From Prevotella sp. CAG:755 (GTDB lineage Bacteria > Bacteroidota > Bacteroidia > Bacteroidales > Bacteroidaceae): a DNA stretch of 16,573 nucleotides. Each line of letters opens with the position of its first letter. Position 1 is the first letter of the stretch. The notes under the pieces are model-generated. The model was not told the DNA's origin, searched no databases, and saw nothing but the letters and a program-made list of their open reading frames with translations. The stretch spans positions 8,214 to 24,786 of the forward strand of contig HF989176.1 of NCBI GenBank assembly GCA_000431275.1, read 5' to 3'. Both the position numbers and the translations under genes were made by a program. Below are positions 1 to 8,676 of the stretch, piece by piece.

Positions 1-1120
1 CGCCGACGACGGCATGGGCGTGGCCACCATCATGGCTGTCATGGAGGATAAGACCCTGCGCCACGGCCCCATCGAGGGATTCATCACCGTCGACGAGGAG
101 ACCACCATGTACGGAGTCAACCACATGGAGCCTGGCACGCTGACTGGCGACATTCTCCTGAACCTCGACAACGAGACAGAAGGCGAAATGGTCATCGGGT
201 CGGCCGGCGGCGTCAACCTGACGGCCACGATGGAGTTCTCCACCGCCGCACCCGACGCGACCGACGCAGCGGTAAAAGTGAGCCTCAGCGGCCTGCGCGG
301 CGGCCACTCCGGCCTGGAAATCAACGAAGGCCGAGCCAACGCCAACAAACTAATGGCTCGCATAGCTGCCGACGCCGTGTCGGAATACGAGGCCTGCCTC
401 GCCTCGTGGGAAGGCGGCAACATGCGCAACGCCATCCCCCGCGATTGTGACCTCGTATTCACCCTGCCGTCTGAAAATGTAGAGGCGTTCAAGGAGGCCG
501 TAGACGAATGGCGCCAGATATTCACCGACGAATATGCCGGTATCGAACCGGCCCTTGCCCTTACTTGCACCGACGAAAAGCTGCCCGCCACTATCGTACC
601 GGCAGAAGTCCAAGACAACCTGATCAACGCGCTCATGAGCTGCCACAACGGCGTAATGCGCTATATCCCGGCCATCCCCGAAATCGTCGAGACATCGTCG
701 AACCTGGCCATCGTCTCCATCGCCGAAGGAAAAGCGATGTTCAAGGTCCTCATCCGCTCCTCACGCGACTCCATGCGCGACTGCTGTGCCGACACACTCA
801 CCGCCACCTTCGCCATGGCTGGCATGAGCGTCGAACTCGACGGAGCCTATCCCGCCTGGCAGCCCAATCCCGCCAGCCAGATAGTCGGCATCATGGAGGG
901 CATCTACAAAGATCTCTTCGGCACTGACAACAAGGTGCAGGTGGTGCATGCGGGCCTCGAATGCGGCCTCATCGGTGCCATGTACCCCCAAATGGACATG
1001 GTCAGCTTCGGTCCGACACTGCGCTCGCCCCATACTCCTGACGAACGCTGCCACATCCCCAGCGTGGACAAATACTACCGCTTCGTCGTGGCCACGCTCG
1101 AAAACATCCCCGAAAAGTAA
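1..1120 (+). CDS. pepD: Aminoacyl-histidine dipeptidase PepD (M20 family), 5' truncated
   Basis: Cytosolic zinc dipeptidase that cleaves Xaa-His and other dipeptides. The gene enters from the left edge: the first full codon is at base 2 and 372 residues are visible, against about 485 in the E. coli protein, so roughly 115 N-terminal residues, including the first His-x-Asp metal motif, are outside. Visible metal and catalytic positions of the M20 fold are the ADDG aspartate at residue 3 of the visible part, the DEE pair near 31-33 (general base plus metal ligand), the LDNE aspartate near 55 and the C-terminal PHTPDER histidine encoded at 1031-1033. The middle part, with the GGHSG motif, is the dimerisation/lid domain. 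The ATG at 14 lies inside the conserved ADDGMG motif and is not the real start. No promoter is visible; a large inverted repeat follows the stop. Identification is by motif order and is firm. Confidence 0.92.
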   Translation, partial: ADDGMGVATIMAVMEDKTLRHGPIEGFITVDEETTMYGVNHMEPGTLTGDILLNLDNETEGEMVIGSAGGVNLTATMEFSTAAPDATDAAVKVSLSGLRGGHSGLEINEGRANANKLMARIAADAVSEYEACLASWEGGNMRNAIPRDCDLVFTLPSENVEAFKEAVDEWRQIFTDEYAGIEPALALTCTDEKLPATIVPAEVQDNLINALMSCHNGVMRYIPAIPEIVETSSNLAIVSIAEGKAMFKVLIRSSRDSMRDCCADTLTATFAMAGMSVELDGAYPAWQPNPASQIVGIMEGIYKDLFGTDNKVQVVHAGLECGLIGAMYPQMDMVSFGPTLRSPHTPDERCHIPSVDKYYRFVVATLENIPEK

Positions 1121-1132
1121 ACAAACCGCTCA

Positions 1133-1179
1133 AAGTCCCTGCATGGCCGGACGCCATAGCGCTCACCATGCAGGGACTT
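1133..1179. terminator. 14-bp perfect inverted repeat after pepD, possible terminator
   Basis: The arms at 1133-1146 and 1166-1179 (aagtccctgcatgg and its exact complement) are separated by 19 bases. The hairpin starts 13 bases after the pepD stop and ends 64 bases before lolD. It has no T-run on the forward side, so it is not a textbook intrinsic terminator; it may end pepD transcription, protect its 3' end, or bind a protein. Confidence 0.5.
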
Positions 1180-1243
1180 ACACGACTAACATTCGGGAGG
1201 CAGCCTGTCCGTACAGGAGTGTTTCCCCCACCCGTTTCCTCAT

Positions 1244-1951
1244 ATGATTGAAGTCAACGGTATCACCAAATCTTTCGGTTCGTTACAAGTACTCAAAGGC
1301 ATCGACCTGCACATCAACAAAAGCGAGATCGTCAGTATCGTCGGCCCCAGCGGAGCCGGCAAGACAACGCTCCTGCAAATCATGGGCACACTCTACCGGC
1401 CAGACAGCGGCTCGCTGCGCATCGACGGGACTGACGTTCTGCGACTTGGCCGCCGCGAACTAGCCCGTTTCCGCAACCGGAGGCTCGGCTTCGTCTTCCA
1501 GTTCCACCAGCTCCTGCCCGAGTTCTCGGCCTTGGAAAACATCATGCTCCCCGGACTGCTGGCCCACCGCCCGACACGCGAGGTAAAGCAACGTGCAGCA
1601 GAGCTGCTCGATTTTCTGGGACTTTCAGAACGCGCCGCCCATAAGCCCTCCGAACTTTCCGGCGGCGAACAACAGCGCGTAGCCGTCGCACGCGCACTTA
1701 TCAACGACCCTGCCATCATCTTGGCCGACGAGCCGTCGGGCAGCCTTGACAGCCAGAACAAGGCCGAGTTGCACAATCTTTTTTTCCGCCTTCGCGACCA
1801 TTTCGGACAGACTTTCGTCATCGTCACCCACGACGAGGAACTGTCGAAAATCACCGACCGCACCATCCACATGGTCGATGGCCGAATCGTACCGGCCACA
1901 ACAGAACCGCCCTCTCAAATTACAGATGAAAATAGCGAAACAACTGACTGA
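1244..1951 (+). CDS. lolD: ABC transporter ATP-binding protein, LolD type
   Basis: ATPase of the LolD/MacB subfamily, which in LolCDE powers release of outer-membrane lipoproteins from the inner membrane. All nucleotide-binding elements are present: Walker A GPSGAGKT at residues 34-41, a Q-loop in [12 protein letters not shown] near 85, the LSGGEQQRV signature from 138, Walker [12 protein letters not shown] with D162/E163, and the H-loop histidine H196 (VTHDE). The 235-residue length fits the subfamily. The membrane partner is not encoded next to it, so the Lol assignment rests on subfamily resemblance; a MacB-like export ATPase is the alternative. The ATG at 1244 gives the family-typical N-terminus. 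Its last 26 bases overlap cysK in another frame, suggesting cotranscription. Confidence 0.85.
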   Translation: MIEVNGITKSFGSLQVLKGIDLHINKSEIVSIVGPSGAGKTTLLQIMGTLYRPDSGSLRIDGTDVLRLGRRELARFRNRRLGFVFQFHQLLPEFSALENIMLPGLLAHRPTREVKQRAAELLDFLGLSERAAHKPSELSGGEQQRVAVARALINDPAIILADEPSGSLDSQNKAELHNLFFRLRDHFGQTFVIVTHDEELSKITDRTIHMVDGRIVPATTEPPSQITDENSETTD

Positions 1952-2870
1952 ACTTATCGGCACCACACCACTGCTCTCGCTCGAACGTTACAGCCGTGAG
2001 GCCGGGCTCGGCATACCGCTCGTAGCCAAACTCGAAATGAAGAACCCCGGCGGAAGCGCCAAAGACCGCGCTGCCCTCTCCATGATCACCTCGGCCCTGT
2101 CAGAAGGCAAACTGCAGCGTGGAGGCACCATCATCGAGCCTACCAGCGGCAACATGGGCGTAGCACTGGCCTGGATTGCCTCTTCGATGGGACTGAAAGC
2201 CATCATTGTCATGCCAGACACTATGAGCCGCGAGCGCCGCGACCTTATCCGCGCCTATGGCGCAGAACTGCGTTTGTCACCCGGAAAGGAGGGCATGGCA
2301 GGAGCAGTCGCCCTGGCTGAACACATCTGTCGGGAAACACCGGGATCCGTCATCCTCGGACAGTTTGACAATCCCAATAACCCTGAGGCACACGCCCGCA
2401 CCACGGCCTGCGAAATCTGGAACGACACGGACGGCACCGTCGACGTCCTTGTAGCCGGAGTCGGCACAGGCGGCACCATCAGCGGCACCGGCCGGACACT
2501 CAAACAGCTCAATGCCTCCATCCATGTCGTCGCCGTCGAGCCAGCCGCATCACCGCTTCTCAGCGAAGGACACAGCGGCCCACACCAGCTGCAAGGCATC
2601 GGCGCAAACTTCGTCCCGAAAAATTATGACGCATCATGCGTCGACGAGGTAATCACCGTCGCCGACGACGACGCCTTGCGTGCCGCCCGCCGGCTGGCAG
2701 CCACAGAAGGCCTCCTGGCCGGCATCTCGTCGGGCGCAGCTCTCGACGCCGCCACCCGGCTGGCCCGGCGCGACGGATTCCGCGGGAAGCGGATTGTCGT
2801 CATCCTGCCTGACACGGGCGAACGTTACCTCTCGACACACGAATTCGATTTTGACAACTATCCCCTCTAA
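1926..2870 (+). CDS. cysK: Cysteine synthase (O-acetylserine sulfhydrylase), PLP enzyme
   Basis: Makes L-cysteine from O-acetylserine and sulfide in the cytosol. The 314-residue protein has the family landmarks in order: IGTTPLL near residue 10, PLP lysine K46 in the [11 protein letters not shown] motif, substrate loop TSGNMG from 73, phosphate-binding GTGGTISG from 180, and GISSGAA from 266 with the pyridine-nitrogen serine. The YGAEL..PG.EGM.GA stretch and GVGTGGT favour CysK over CysM, although [13 protein letters not shown] also resembles CysM. An upstream in-frame extension exists, but the ATG at 1926 places the N-terminus as expected and produces a 26-bp overlap with lolD, so it is preferred. 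CvfB follows 11 bases downstream. Confidence 0.92.
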   Translation: MKIAKQLTELIGTTPLLSLERYSREAGLGIPLVAKLEMKNPGGSAKDRAALSMITSALSEGKLQRGGTIIEPTSGNMGVALAWIASSMGLKAIIVMPDTMSRERRDLIRAYGAELRLSPGKEGMAGAVALAEHICRETPGSVILGQFDNPNNPEAHARTTACEIWNDTDGTVDVLVAGVGTGGTISGTGRTLKQLNASIHVVAVEPAASPLLSEGHSGPHQLQGIGANFVPKNYDASCVDEVITVADDDALRAARRLAATEGLLAGISSGAALDAATRLARRDGFRGKRIVVILPDTGERYLSTHEFDFDNYPL

Positions 2871-2881
2871 GTTCCACACAC

Positions 2882-3724
2882 ATGATGATACAATTAGGCC
2901 GCTGGAACGACCTTACCATCACACGATTCACCGACCACGGCGCCTATGTCGACGGAGGCGAGACAGGAGAAATACTCATGCCTCGCAGCTATGTCAAGCC
3001 CGAGATGCGGCCCGGCGACGAGGTGCACGTTTTCGTCTATCTTGACCAAGAAGAACGCCTCGTCGCCACGATGGAACAGCCACTGGCCCAAGTGGGTGAG
3101 TTCGCGTTCCTGCGCGTCGCCTGGGTCAACCAGTTCGGTGCTTTCCTCGACTGGGGGCTCATGAAGGATCTTTTCGTCCCATTCAGCGAGCAGAAACGCA
3201 AAATGGTCAAAGGAAACACCTATCTTGTACACGTACACATCGACCCCGAAACTCACCGCATCGTTGGCTCCGCCAAGGTAGACCGCTACCTCGAATCTGC
3301 TCCCGCCAGCTACCACAAGGACCGCGAAGTCGACGCCCTCATCTGGCAACGCACTCCGTTGGGCTACAAAGCCATTGTCGACAACCGCTACTCCGGGCTC
3401 ATCTATGACGACCAGATATATGACGAGCTACACACTGGCGACCGCCTCCGTGCCCACGTTGTGCAGGTGCGCTCCGACGGCAAGCTCGACCTCTCATTGC
3501 AGCGCCTGGGGAAAGGCCGCTTCCGCGATTTCTCAGAAACGCTTCTCCGCAAGTTGCAAGCCGCCGGCGGTTTCCTGCCCTTCACGGACAAGACGGATGC
3601 CGAAGCCATCGCCGAACATTTCCAAGTAAGCAAAAAAACATTCAAGCGCGCTGTCGGCACGCTCTACAAACAACGCCGCATCCTCATCGATGACGAGGGA
3701 ATCACGCTTATCGGCGACGAATAA
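2882..3724 (+). CDS. cvfB: S1 RNA-binding protein of the CvfB/YitL family
   Basis: 280 residues with the CvfB layout: three S1-like OB-fold segments (about 1-60, 65-135 and 145-215, the last containing the GYKAIVDNRYSGLI and GKLDLSLQR motifs) followed by a C-terminal winged-helix segment from about 220 to 280. Members of the family bind RNA and affect virulence-factor expression in Staphylococcus; the role in Bacteroidales is not established. Two ATGs stand in tandem at 2882 and 2885, and either could start the protein. It lies 11 bases after cysK and 27 bases before the next gene, so it is likely cotranscribed. There is no signal peptide or membrane segment; the protein should be cytosolic. 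Confidence 0.85.
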   Translation: MMIQLGRWNDLTITRFTDHGAYVDGGETGEILMPRSYVKPEMRPGDEVHVFVYLDQEERLVATMEQPLAQVGEFAFLRVAWVNQFGAFLDWGLMKDLFVPFSEQKRKMVKGNTYLVHVHIDPETHRIVGSAKVDRYLESAPASYHKDREVDALIWQRTPLGYKAIVDNRYSGLIYDDQIYDELHTGDRLRAHVVQVRSDGKLDLSLQRLGKGRFRDFSETLLRKLQAAGGFLPFTDKTDAEAIAEHFQVSKKTFKRAVGTLYKQRRILIDDEGITLIGDE

Positions 3725-3751
3725 GCCCCTCCTTCCGCTAAAAAGCTGAAA

Positions 3752-5377
3752 ATGAACGGATCCTCCCCCTCTCTACATTCCGAGTTACATAGTGTTTGGT
3801 TCCAAAGGGTCGCTATCTTTCTCGTCTTTCTGCTGGCTCTGGGCGTCCGTCTGTATTGGGTGGCGCAGAAGACAGGCTTCCACGGCGACGAGCTGACCTC
3901 ACTGAGCATTATCTGGAATGGTGTCGACGGCAAAGGCAATCTGATGCATGACGCCCACCGGGTATACTCGGCCGACGAACTGAGGCACTTCTTCGCCGAC
4001 GAGACAGGAGGATGGAGCGGTCTGAGTCAGGATCTCCGCGCCTTATGGCACGACAATCAAGACGTGCCGCACGCCTCACTCTATTACATGCTGCTTCGCT
4101 GTGCGCTCACTGCTGTCACCCATCCCAGCCCCGAAGCAGTCATCTGGTGGGGATGCGCCTTGAATCTGCTTTTCTTTACGATCAGTTTCTTCACAGCCGC
4201 CAGGCTGCTGTGCGAACGCTGTGGAAGAAAGATGTGGCCAGTTTTTGCATTAGCCTTGGGCTATCTCAATTCCATTGCGGTGTCCAACACGCTGTTCCTC
4301 CGCGAATACGCGTTAGCCGAGATGGCCATCGTTGTCCTCGCCTATTGTGTTCTGCACCTCTCCGACCGCCTCAGCGACGGACGCCCGCTCCTGCGCCCAC
4401 TCACGCTGCTAGGCACGGTAGGCGCGGTCGCACTGGCTCTTTCGAGCGGATATGTCAATGCCTTTCTTGTCGTGCTGTGGGCTGTGTGGCTCACTGTCCG
4501 GGCTTACCGGTATGGACACCTTCGCACAACGGCGATTTTCCTCTGCACCGTCGGTGTACTTTCTGTCGCGACATGCTGGGCAGTCTACCAAGGTTTCTTC
4601 AATTACGTGCTCGACCCGCGCATTGAGCGGACTTCCGAAAAACTGCAAGCATATTCATTCTTAGCCGAACTGTGGATGACGATCAAAGGAACAGCCCGCC
4701 TTTTCATCCTGCGTGTGTTCACACCGGTCGGCACCGTGCTGGCTGTTGTCGGTCTGTGGCTCACTGTCAGACATAGACGTTACCATAATGTAAACATTCC
4801 GTGGGGAATGTGGCTCGGTCTGTGCTTGTGGGTTGCCGTCTACATGTTCGTTGTACCGTGGAAAGACGAACGTTTCCTTGCGCCGGGACTGACCTTGCTC
4901 CTTTTCTTTATGTCCACACTCCTGCCGCGCGTGTTGCCCGCCGTTGCTCTTTGCAGCCTCGCCACATGTTTCAACGCGGACCTTATTTCCTACAAATCAC
5001 GCACGAACGCCATTGACCTGGACGTCTGCCACCGGCTCGTCCTTCTCGGCCCCGATGCGGAAGAACGGAAAATGGCAGCATTGCTGACCGCCGAAACTGG
5101 ACCACGACAGGAACTCGTAATCGTAGAATCGCAGAAAGAAGTCATCCGCTGGCAGTCACCCAAAGACAGTACGTTCCTTCTGCTTACAGCTACCTACGAA
5201 TCACCTCACATCATACTGCTTCGGAAATACGATGTGATACGTTCGGGCAAACTGAACCTTTGGATGAATTTTTACGAACTACGGGCACGAGACACGAAGA
5301 AGGCCCGACAAAGGATAGGTCTCAACGCCCTGCGTCACAGGTGGCTGCTTTCACCCATGCCCGAGCTGCCTCGATAA
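3752..5377 (+). CDS. Polytopic membrane protein, probable GT-C (GT39/ArnT-like) glycosyltransferase
   Basis: 541 residues. The first membrane segment (about 17-38) is followed by a loop with GDE at 45-47, the position and type of acidic motif used for metal/polyprenyl-phosphate sugar binding in GT-C enzymes, and then by a DVPHASLYYMLLR stretch resembling the P-x-L/S-YY motif of PMT/ArnT proteins. About eight to ten further hydrophobic segments follow to about residue 410, and the last about 130 residues are soluble. It may therefore move a sugar from a lipid carrier to an envelope acceptor; donor and acceptor are unknown. The gene is 27 bases after cvfB. Its last 56 bases overlap the end of the convergent peptidase gene. 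Family assignment is by motif only. Confidence 0.7.
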   Translation: MNGSSPSLHSELHSVWFQRVAIFLVFLLALGVRLYWVAQKTGFHGDELTSLSIIWNGVDGKGNLMHDAHRVYSADELRHFFADETGGWSGLSQDLRALWHDNQDVPHASLYYMLLRCALTAVTHPSPEAVIWWGCALNLLFFTISFFTAARLLCERCGRKMWPVFALALGYLNSIAVSNTLFLREYALAEMAIVVLAYCVLHLSDRLSDGRPLLRPLTLLGTVGAVALALSSGYVNAFLVVLWAVWLTVRAYRYGHLRTTAIFLCTVGVLSVATCWAVYQGFFNYVLDPRIERTSEKLQAYSFLAELWMTIKGTARLFILRVFTPVGTVLAVVGLWLTVRHRRYHNVNIPWGMWLGLCLWVAVYMFVVPWKDERFLAPGLTLLLFFMSTLLPRVLPAVALCSLATCFNADLISYKSRTNAIDLDVCHRLVLLGPDAEERKMAALLTAETGPRQELVIVESQKEVIRWQSPKDSTFLLLTATYESPHIILLRKYDVIRSGKLNLWMNFYELRARDTKKARQRIGLNALRHRWLLSPMPELPR

Positions 5378-6365
5378 TCGTGTCGACCCCACGCGCATAA
5401 TCTTCGGCTGAGATGTCGACCTTCACGTCAGGATCAATCCCCATCTCAGTACAGTTCATGTCACGGTCATACATCGGACAAGCCGAAAAACGCACGCCCC
5501 ACCCATTGGGCAGTTCGGACGAGAACGGCATCCCGGCACCGCCACCCGTACGGTCGCCGATGAGTGCCACACCAGACAGGCCGTGCATGTACATTGCAAA
5601 CGAGTTGGCCGCGCTGAACGTCCGGCGGTTAGTCAGTACAGCCACCGGCTTCTGCCAGCGCAACGAGGCGAACGGCTCGATCCACAGCGGCTGCGGCTCG
5701 GAAAAGTCGCCGTGTCCCGGTCCGGTCTTGTGGCGCATATAACCGCCGCAGGTGCGCTGGTTCACGAAAAGCGATGCCAACTTCTCAGCCGCCGTAAGCA
5801 TTCCGCCTCCATTGTGGCGTATGTCGACAATGAGCCCGTCACAAGGAGCAAGATAACTCATCACCTCATAAAGGTTTCCGTCGCCGAAGAGGGTCTCAAA
5901 CGTCTCACAGCGTATGTAGCCGACGTTATCGTCAAGCACACGGTATTTCAGCCCGGCAGCTGTAAAATAATCATCGCCCCGTCCGAGATAAATGCGTTCG
6001 AGCGAGTCGGAATAGTTTGCCGGATAGTCGTCATACCATGCCGTGTAGCTGGCCACATCATGTGCGGCCACAAGATTCACGTGCCCGTCGCGCAGCTCCG
6101 CCAGCATTGCTCCCATCACTTCAAACAACTGTGCGGAAGTGATTCCCGGCACCACGGCGGCACGATATTCCTCGCGGGCCGCCTGCCAGTCAAGCCCGTA
6201 GGCCTCCTGTTTCTCCTCGAAAAAACAATAATGCTGATCCATCGTGGTCCACAAGGCATCGAAATTCCCGAGAGCCGTATTATCGGCCACCTCCTCCGTA
6301 ATGCACGATGAAAACAGACAGGAAAGGACACACGCAAGGGTGAGGTAACGGAACATCGGTCGCAT
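5322..6365 (-). CDS. S41-family peptidase, predicted lipoprotein
   Basis: Predicted serine peptidase of the C-terminal-processing/tricorn-like S41 family. The N-terminus is a lipoprotein signal with lipobox FSSC and lipidated Cys21, so it should be membrane-anchored outside the cytoplasm. The AELRDGHVNL motif near residue 95 and the DIRHNGGG strand typical of S41 are present. The nucleophile is Ser251 in TFSAANSFAMY, followed by the GGGAGMP loop and GIDPDV near the end. The usual catalytic lysine motif of processing proteases is not obvious, which fits the tricorn/IRBP branch. The ATG at 6365 is chosen because it shares its A with the stop of the upstream small gene (TGATG), implying translational coupling; a GTG at 6368 and an ATG at 6356 are alternatives. 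Confidence 0.85.
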   Translation of the reverse strand: MRPMFRYLTLACVLSCLFSSCITEEVADNTALGNFDALWTTMDQHYCFFEEKQEAYGLDWQAAREEYRAAVVPGITSAQLFEVMGAMLAELRDGHVNLVAAHDVASYTAWYDDYPANYSDSLERIYLGRGDDYFTAAGLKYRVLDDNVGYIRCETFETLFGDGNLYEVMSYLAPCDGLIVDIRHNGGGMLTAAEKLASLFVNQRTCGGYMRHKTGPGHGDFSEPQPLWIEPFASLRWQKPVAVLTNRRTFSAANSFAMYMHGLSGVALIGDRTGGGAGMPFSSELPNGWGVRFSACPMYDRDMNCTEMGIDPDVKVDISAEDYARGVDTIIEAARAWVKAATCDAGR

Positions 6366-6580
6366 CACTGTTTACAATCGTCGGATTGGTATTCAAGGAC
6401 AGAAGATGCCCAAACACTTGTCCCTGCCTCTTCTATTTTTTTCTTATGCATGAGTAACATGGCGAAACTGATTCCCCGTTTGTTCCCGTCCTTCAAGGTT
6501 TCATCCCTATCTGCTATAAATATCTTGTCGAATTCCTCTATCAGCATATTGACTTTGTGGTTTGTTGATATCGGCTCCAT
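6365..6580 (-). CDS. Small hypothetical protein coupled to the S41 peptidase gene
   Basis: 71 residues, not recognised. The protein is charged, with no signal peptide and no clear membrane segment, and begins MEPISTNHKVNMLIEEFDK; it probably folds as short helices. The start at 6580 is set by an exceptionally complete Shine-Dalgarno, aaggaggtgat, in the preceding 12 bases; an in-frame GTG at 6586 lies inside that site and is rejected. Its TGA overlaps the ATG of the S41 gene by one base. The gene is more AT-rich than its neighbours, hinting at acquisition or weaker codon bias. It is real as an ORF by its translation signals; the function is unknown. Confidence 0.6.
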   Translation of the reverse strand: MEPISTNHKVNMLIEEFDKIFIADRDETLKDGNKRGISFAMLLMHKKKIEEAGTSVWASSVLEYQSDDCKQ

Positions 6581-6581
6581 A

Positions 6582-6592
6582 ATCACCTCCTT
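6582..6592 (-). promoter_or_regulatory. Perfect Shine-Dalgarno sequence
   Basis: The reverse strand reads aaggaggtgat, an 11-base match to the 16S rRNA 3' tail, just upstream of the ATG at 6580. Such sites are uncommon in Bacteroidota, whose genes mostly lack them, and this one decides the start of the small gene. Confidence 0.7.
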
Positions 6593-6690
6593 CTCTGTCT
6601 TTTTGCCCTAATCGGTTTTTATTTTGTATTGCCACGACCTTTTCCCTTTTCTCAATTGGTATTTGTTTACAGCCTGACTTTAACCCAACT

Positions 6691-7539
6691 TCAATAGATC
6701 ATGTCTTCGCGGCGCGGATCGGCCGCACGGATAATCGAGAAATGCTTGACGCAACCGACAAGGAAGGCATGGCTCCACGCATGGCGTTTCAAGTAATTCA
6801 CGTTGCTCTGGCGGATGTCGGCCAGATAGCCCAATCGCACCACTGCCGTAGCGACAGGGACATCGAGCGTCAGCAGGCCACGCAGCGTGGGGGCATTGCC
6901 GGGATAGGTGAAGCGGACGTTACGGTCATAGTGGCCAAGTGAGAAAATCTCGTAATACGACTGCCCATAGTTTGGTGTAAACATAGCTCCCACCACCGGG
7001 GCGTCCAGTTGCGCGCGAGCCGTAAACCAACGACGTGCAAGCCTGAAACGGTAAATAGCCATTACCGATGCGTTCAGCGCCACGTCCAGCCGTGCCTGCG
7101 CGGGGTTGTTACCGTTGCGTGTATGGTACTGTCCGCCCAATCCGCCGGCAAGCTGTGCACCTGCCATCAGCCGCAGGCCGGGCATGGGTGTCCAATTATA
7201 GTGATAACCGAAACACGCGTCGACCTGCGCACTCCATGCCTTGCCGTCGTCAGTGGGCGAGTGTGTATAGGCCACGCCGCCCATCACAAGCGTCTGCGTC
7301 GTGAGGCGGCCGCAAAGCCACCGTGTGGGACGCATCGTCTCGCGCACAACATGAAGTTCCGGTCCCTTGTATTCAAGCGGCGAAAGATAGGTGTCGAGCC
7401 GGTTGGTCCGTCCGAAGCCTACGGTCCACGCATGTGAGGTCAACCTGTGACGGGGCACGGTGTCCGTCTGGGCGGAGACCGCCGCAGCACTGCACATAAA
7501 GAATATAACGAGGAACAAGCGCAGCATACTACGAATCAT
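6691..7539 (-). CDS. DUF3316-like outer-membrane protein
   Basis: 282 residues with a Sec signal peptide (hydrophobic 7-20, likely cleavage after VSA at 23). The mature part is rich in alternating aromatic/hydrophobic strands, as in small beta-barrels. The segment GFGRTNRLDTYLSPLEY near 41-57 resembles the start of the DUF3316 family of Bacteroidota envelope proteins, whose function is unknown. The start ATG directly follows the stop of menA (zero gap), so the two genes are almost certainly cotranscribed from the menA promoter. The C-terminus does not end in the aromatic residue typical of barrels. No convincing terminator follows the stop. Confidence 0.7.
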   Translation of the reverse strand: MIRSMLRLFLVIFFMCSAAAVSAQTDTVPRHRLTSHAWTVGFGRTNRLDTYLSPLEYKGPELHVVRETMRPTRWLCGRLTTQTLVMGGVAYTHSPTDDGKAWSAQVDACFGYHYNWTPMPGLRLMAGAQLAGGLGGQYHTRNGNNPAQARLDVALNASVMAIYRFRLARRWFTARAQLDAPVVGAMFTPNYGQSYYEIFSLGHYDRNVRFTYPGNAPTLRGLLTLDVPVATAVVRLGYLADIRQSNVNYLKRHAWSHAFLVGCVKHFSIIRAADPRREDMIY

Positions 7540-8424
7540 TTAATGAAGCAGGAGTGCCACGGAAAGCAAGACTGCCAGCAACAGCATGTTACGCGACGTC
7601 CCACCGATCAGGCGGTTGAGGGCACGCCCCCGATGGATGCTTACCATCTCATGCCAAGACCGCACATGGGCCACGAGGTACAACAAAGGAAGAACAGCCG
7701 CCCAATGGTGGCCATAAACGGCCAAAACCGCACAACAGGCATAGGCGGCGACGCCTTGCAAGAGGTAGAACAAGCTGCCGAACCGCTCGCCCAAAACGAC
7801 GATGAGCGTGCGCTTTCCGGCAGCACGGTCGGTGTCGCGATCGCGATAATTGTTGACTACAAGCAGCGTATCGACCGACAGGGCACAAGCGCCGCAGATC
7901 CACCCCACGGCCGGAGAAAGATGGCCAGCCTGTACGTAGTACGTGCCACAGACCGGGACCACGCCGAAAAACGCCCATACGAGCAAATCGCCAAGGCCGC
8001 AATAGCTAAGCAACGTCGTATAAAGAAAGGCGAAGACAACACATGCAACGCCGATCCAGACAAGCCACCATCCACCATAAGCCAAGAGAAAGAGGCCGAC
8101 GGCACAAGCGAGACTGACCGTCACGACAATGCCCACACGCATAGCCTGCGGCGAGATCCATCCCTGGGCACAGGCCCGTTCGGGCCCCAAGCGGTCTTCA
8201 CGGTCTGTGCCTTTCAGGTAGTCATACAAGTCGTTGATAAAATTAGCCGCCACCTGCATCATCAAGGCAAAGGCCACACACAACATCGCCGCCCCCAGCC
8301 TGAACGAGCCTTCGGCGGCAGCCAAGGCCGTCGCCGTGACTACGGGAATGAGCGCGGCGGGCAACGTCTTCGGGCGGGCTGCCAAGAGCCACGCTCGGGG
8401 CGAGTTTCTACGGACAATCATCAT
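7540..8424 (-). CDS. menA: 1,4-dihydroxy-2-naphthoate polyprenyltransferase MenA
   Basis: Membrane UbiA-family prenyltransferase that attaches the polyprenyl tail to DHNA in menaquinone synthesis, a step needed for anaerobic fumarate respiration. The 294 residues include about eight to nine membrane segments and both aspartate-rich motifs: NFINDLYDYLKGTD (N61, D65, D68) for prenyl-diphosphate/Mg binding and NNYRDRDTDRAAGKRTL from 191. The early LAARPKTLPAA is typical of MenA rather than UbiA. Two tandem ATGs (8424, 8421) are possible starts. A promoter-like motif lies 40-75 bases upstream; the DUF3316-like gene abuts the stop. Confidence 0.93.
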   Translation of the reverse strand: MMIVRRNSPRAWLLAARPKTLPAALIPVVTATALAAAEGSFRLGAAMLCVAFALMMQVAANFINDLYDYLKGTDREDRLGPERACAQGWISPQAMRVGIVVTVSLACAVGLFLLAYGGWWLVWIGVACVVFAFLYTTLLSYCGLGDLLVWAFFGVVPVCGTYYVQAGHLSPAVGWICGACALSVDTLLVVNNYRDRDTDRAAGKRTLIVVLGERFGSLFYLLQGVAAYACCAVLAVYGHHWAAVLPLLYLVAHVRSWHEMVSIHRGRALNRLIGGTSRNMLLLAVLLSVALLLH

Positions 8425-8466
8425 TCTGAAAAATTCATCACTCCGGGCACGCCCCCGGTCGAGCTA

Positions 8467-8498
8467 CAAAGATAGTGCAAACGAGTGGAACGGCCACA
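8467..8498 (-). promoter_or_regulatory. Bacteroidota-type promoter of menA
   Basis: On the reverse strand TATCTTTG (8467-8474) matches TAnnTTTG, with TGTG (8495-8498) 20 bases upstream as a 3-of-4 match to the TTTG box. This predicts a leader of about 30-35 bases before menA. Confidence 0.6.
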
Positions 8499-8624
8499 CA
8501 CAAGGCCACAGGATTTGTGTGCGACACTCCCGAATGTTATCCCCCAGCTATGCGCAGAAGCAGGAAACGCTCAAAAGAGACAACACGCAGCGACAATCAA
8601 GAACGGGACAACTGACAAGGTTTT

Positions 8625-8648
8625 CTGCCAGAGCGACAGAAATGGCAG
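8625..8648. repeat. Interrupted palindrome CTGCCA-N12-TGGCAG
   Basis: Six-base arms at 8625-8630 and 8643-8648 in the gene-free stretch between menA and tRNA-Gln. It could be a regulator-binding site or a small hairpin. Nothing else recognisable was found in 8499-8676. Confidence 0.3.
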
Positions 8649-8676
8649 GCACCATGACAACAGGCAGGCAAGGTAT

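Noticed and set aside
5583..6311. Forward open frame of 242 codons
   Set aside because: Antisense to the S41 peptidase, whose lipobox and catalytic serine are clear.
7447..8475. Long forward open frame of 342 codons
   Set aside because: It is antisense to menA and the DUF3316-like gene, both with clear motifs and a promoter; the translation is low in hydrophobic residues and matches nothing. It is a by-product of high GC.
8632..8670. Possible sigma-54 promoter on the reverse strand near TGGCAG
   Set aside because: The spacing between GG and the GC-like element is one base too long and the second element lacks GC.
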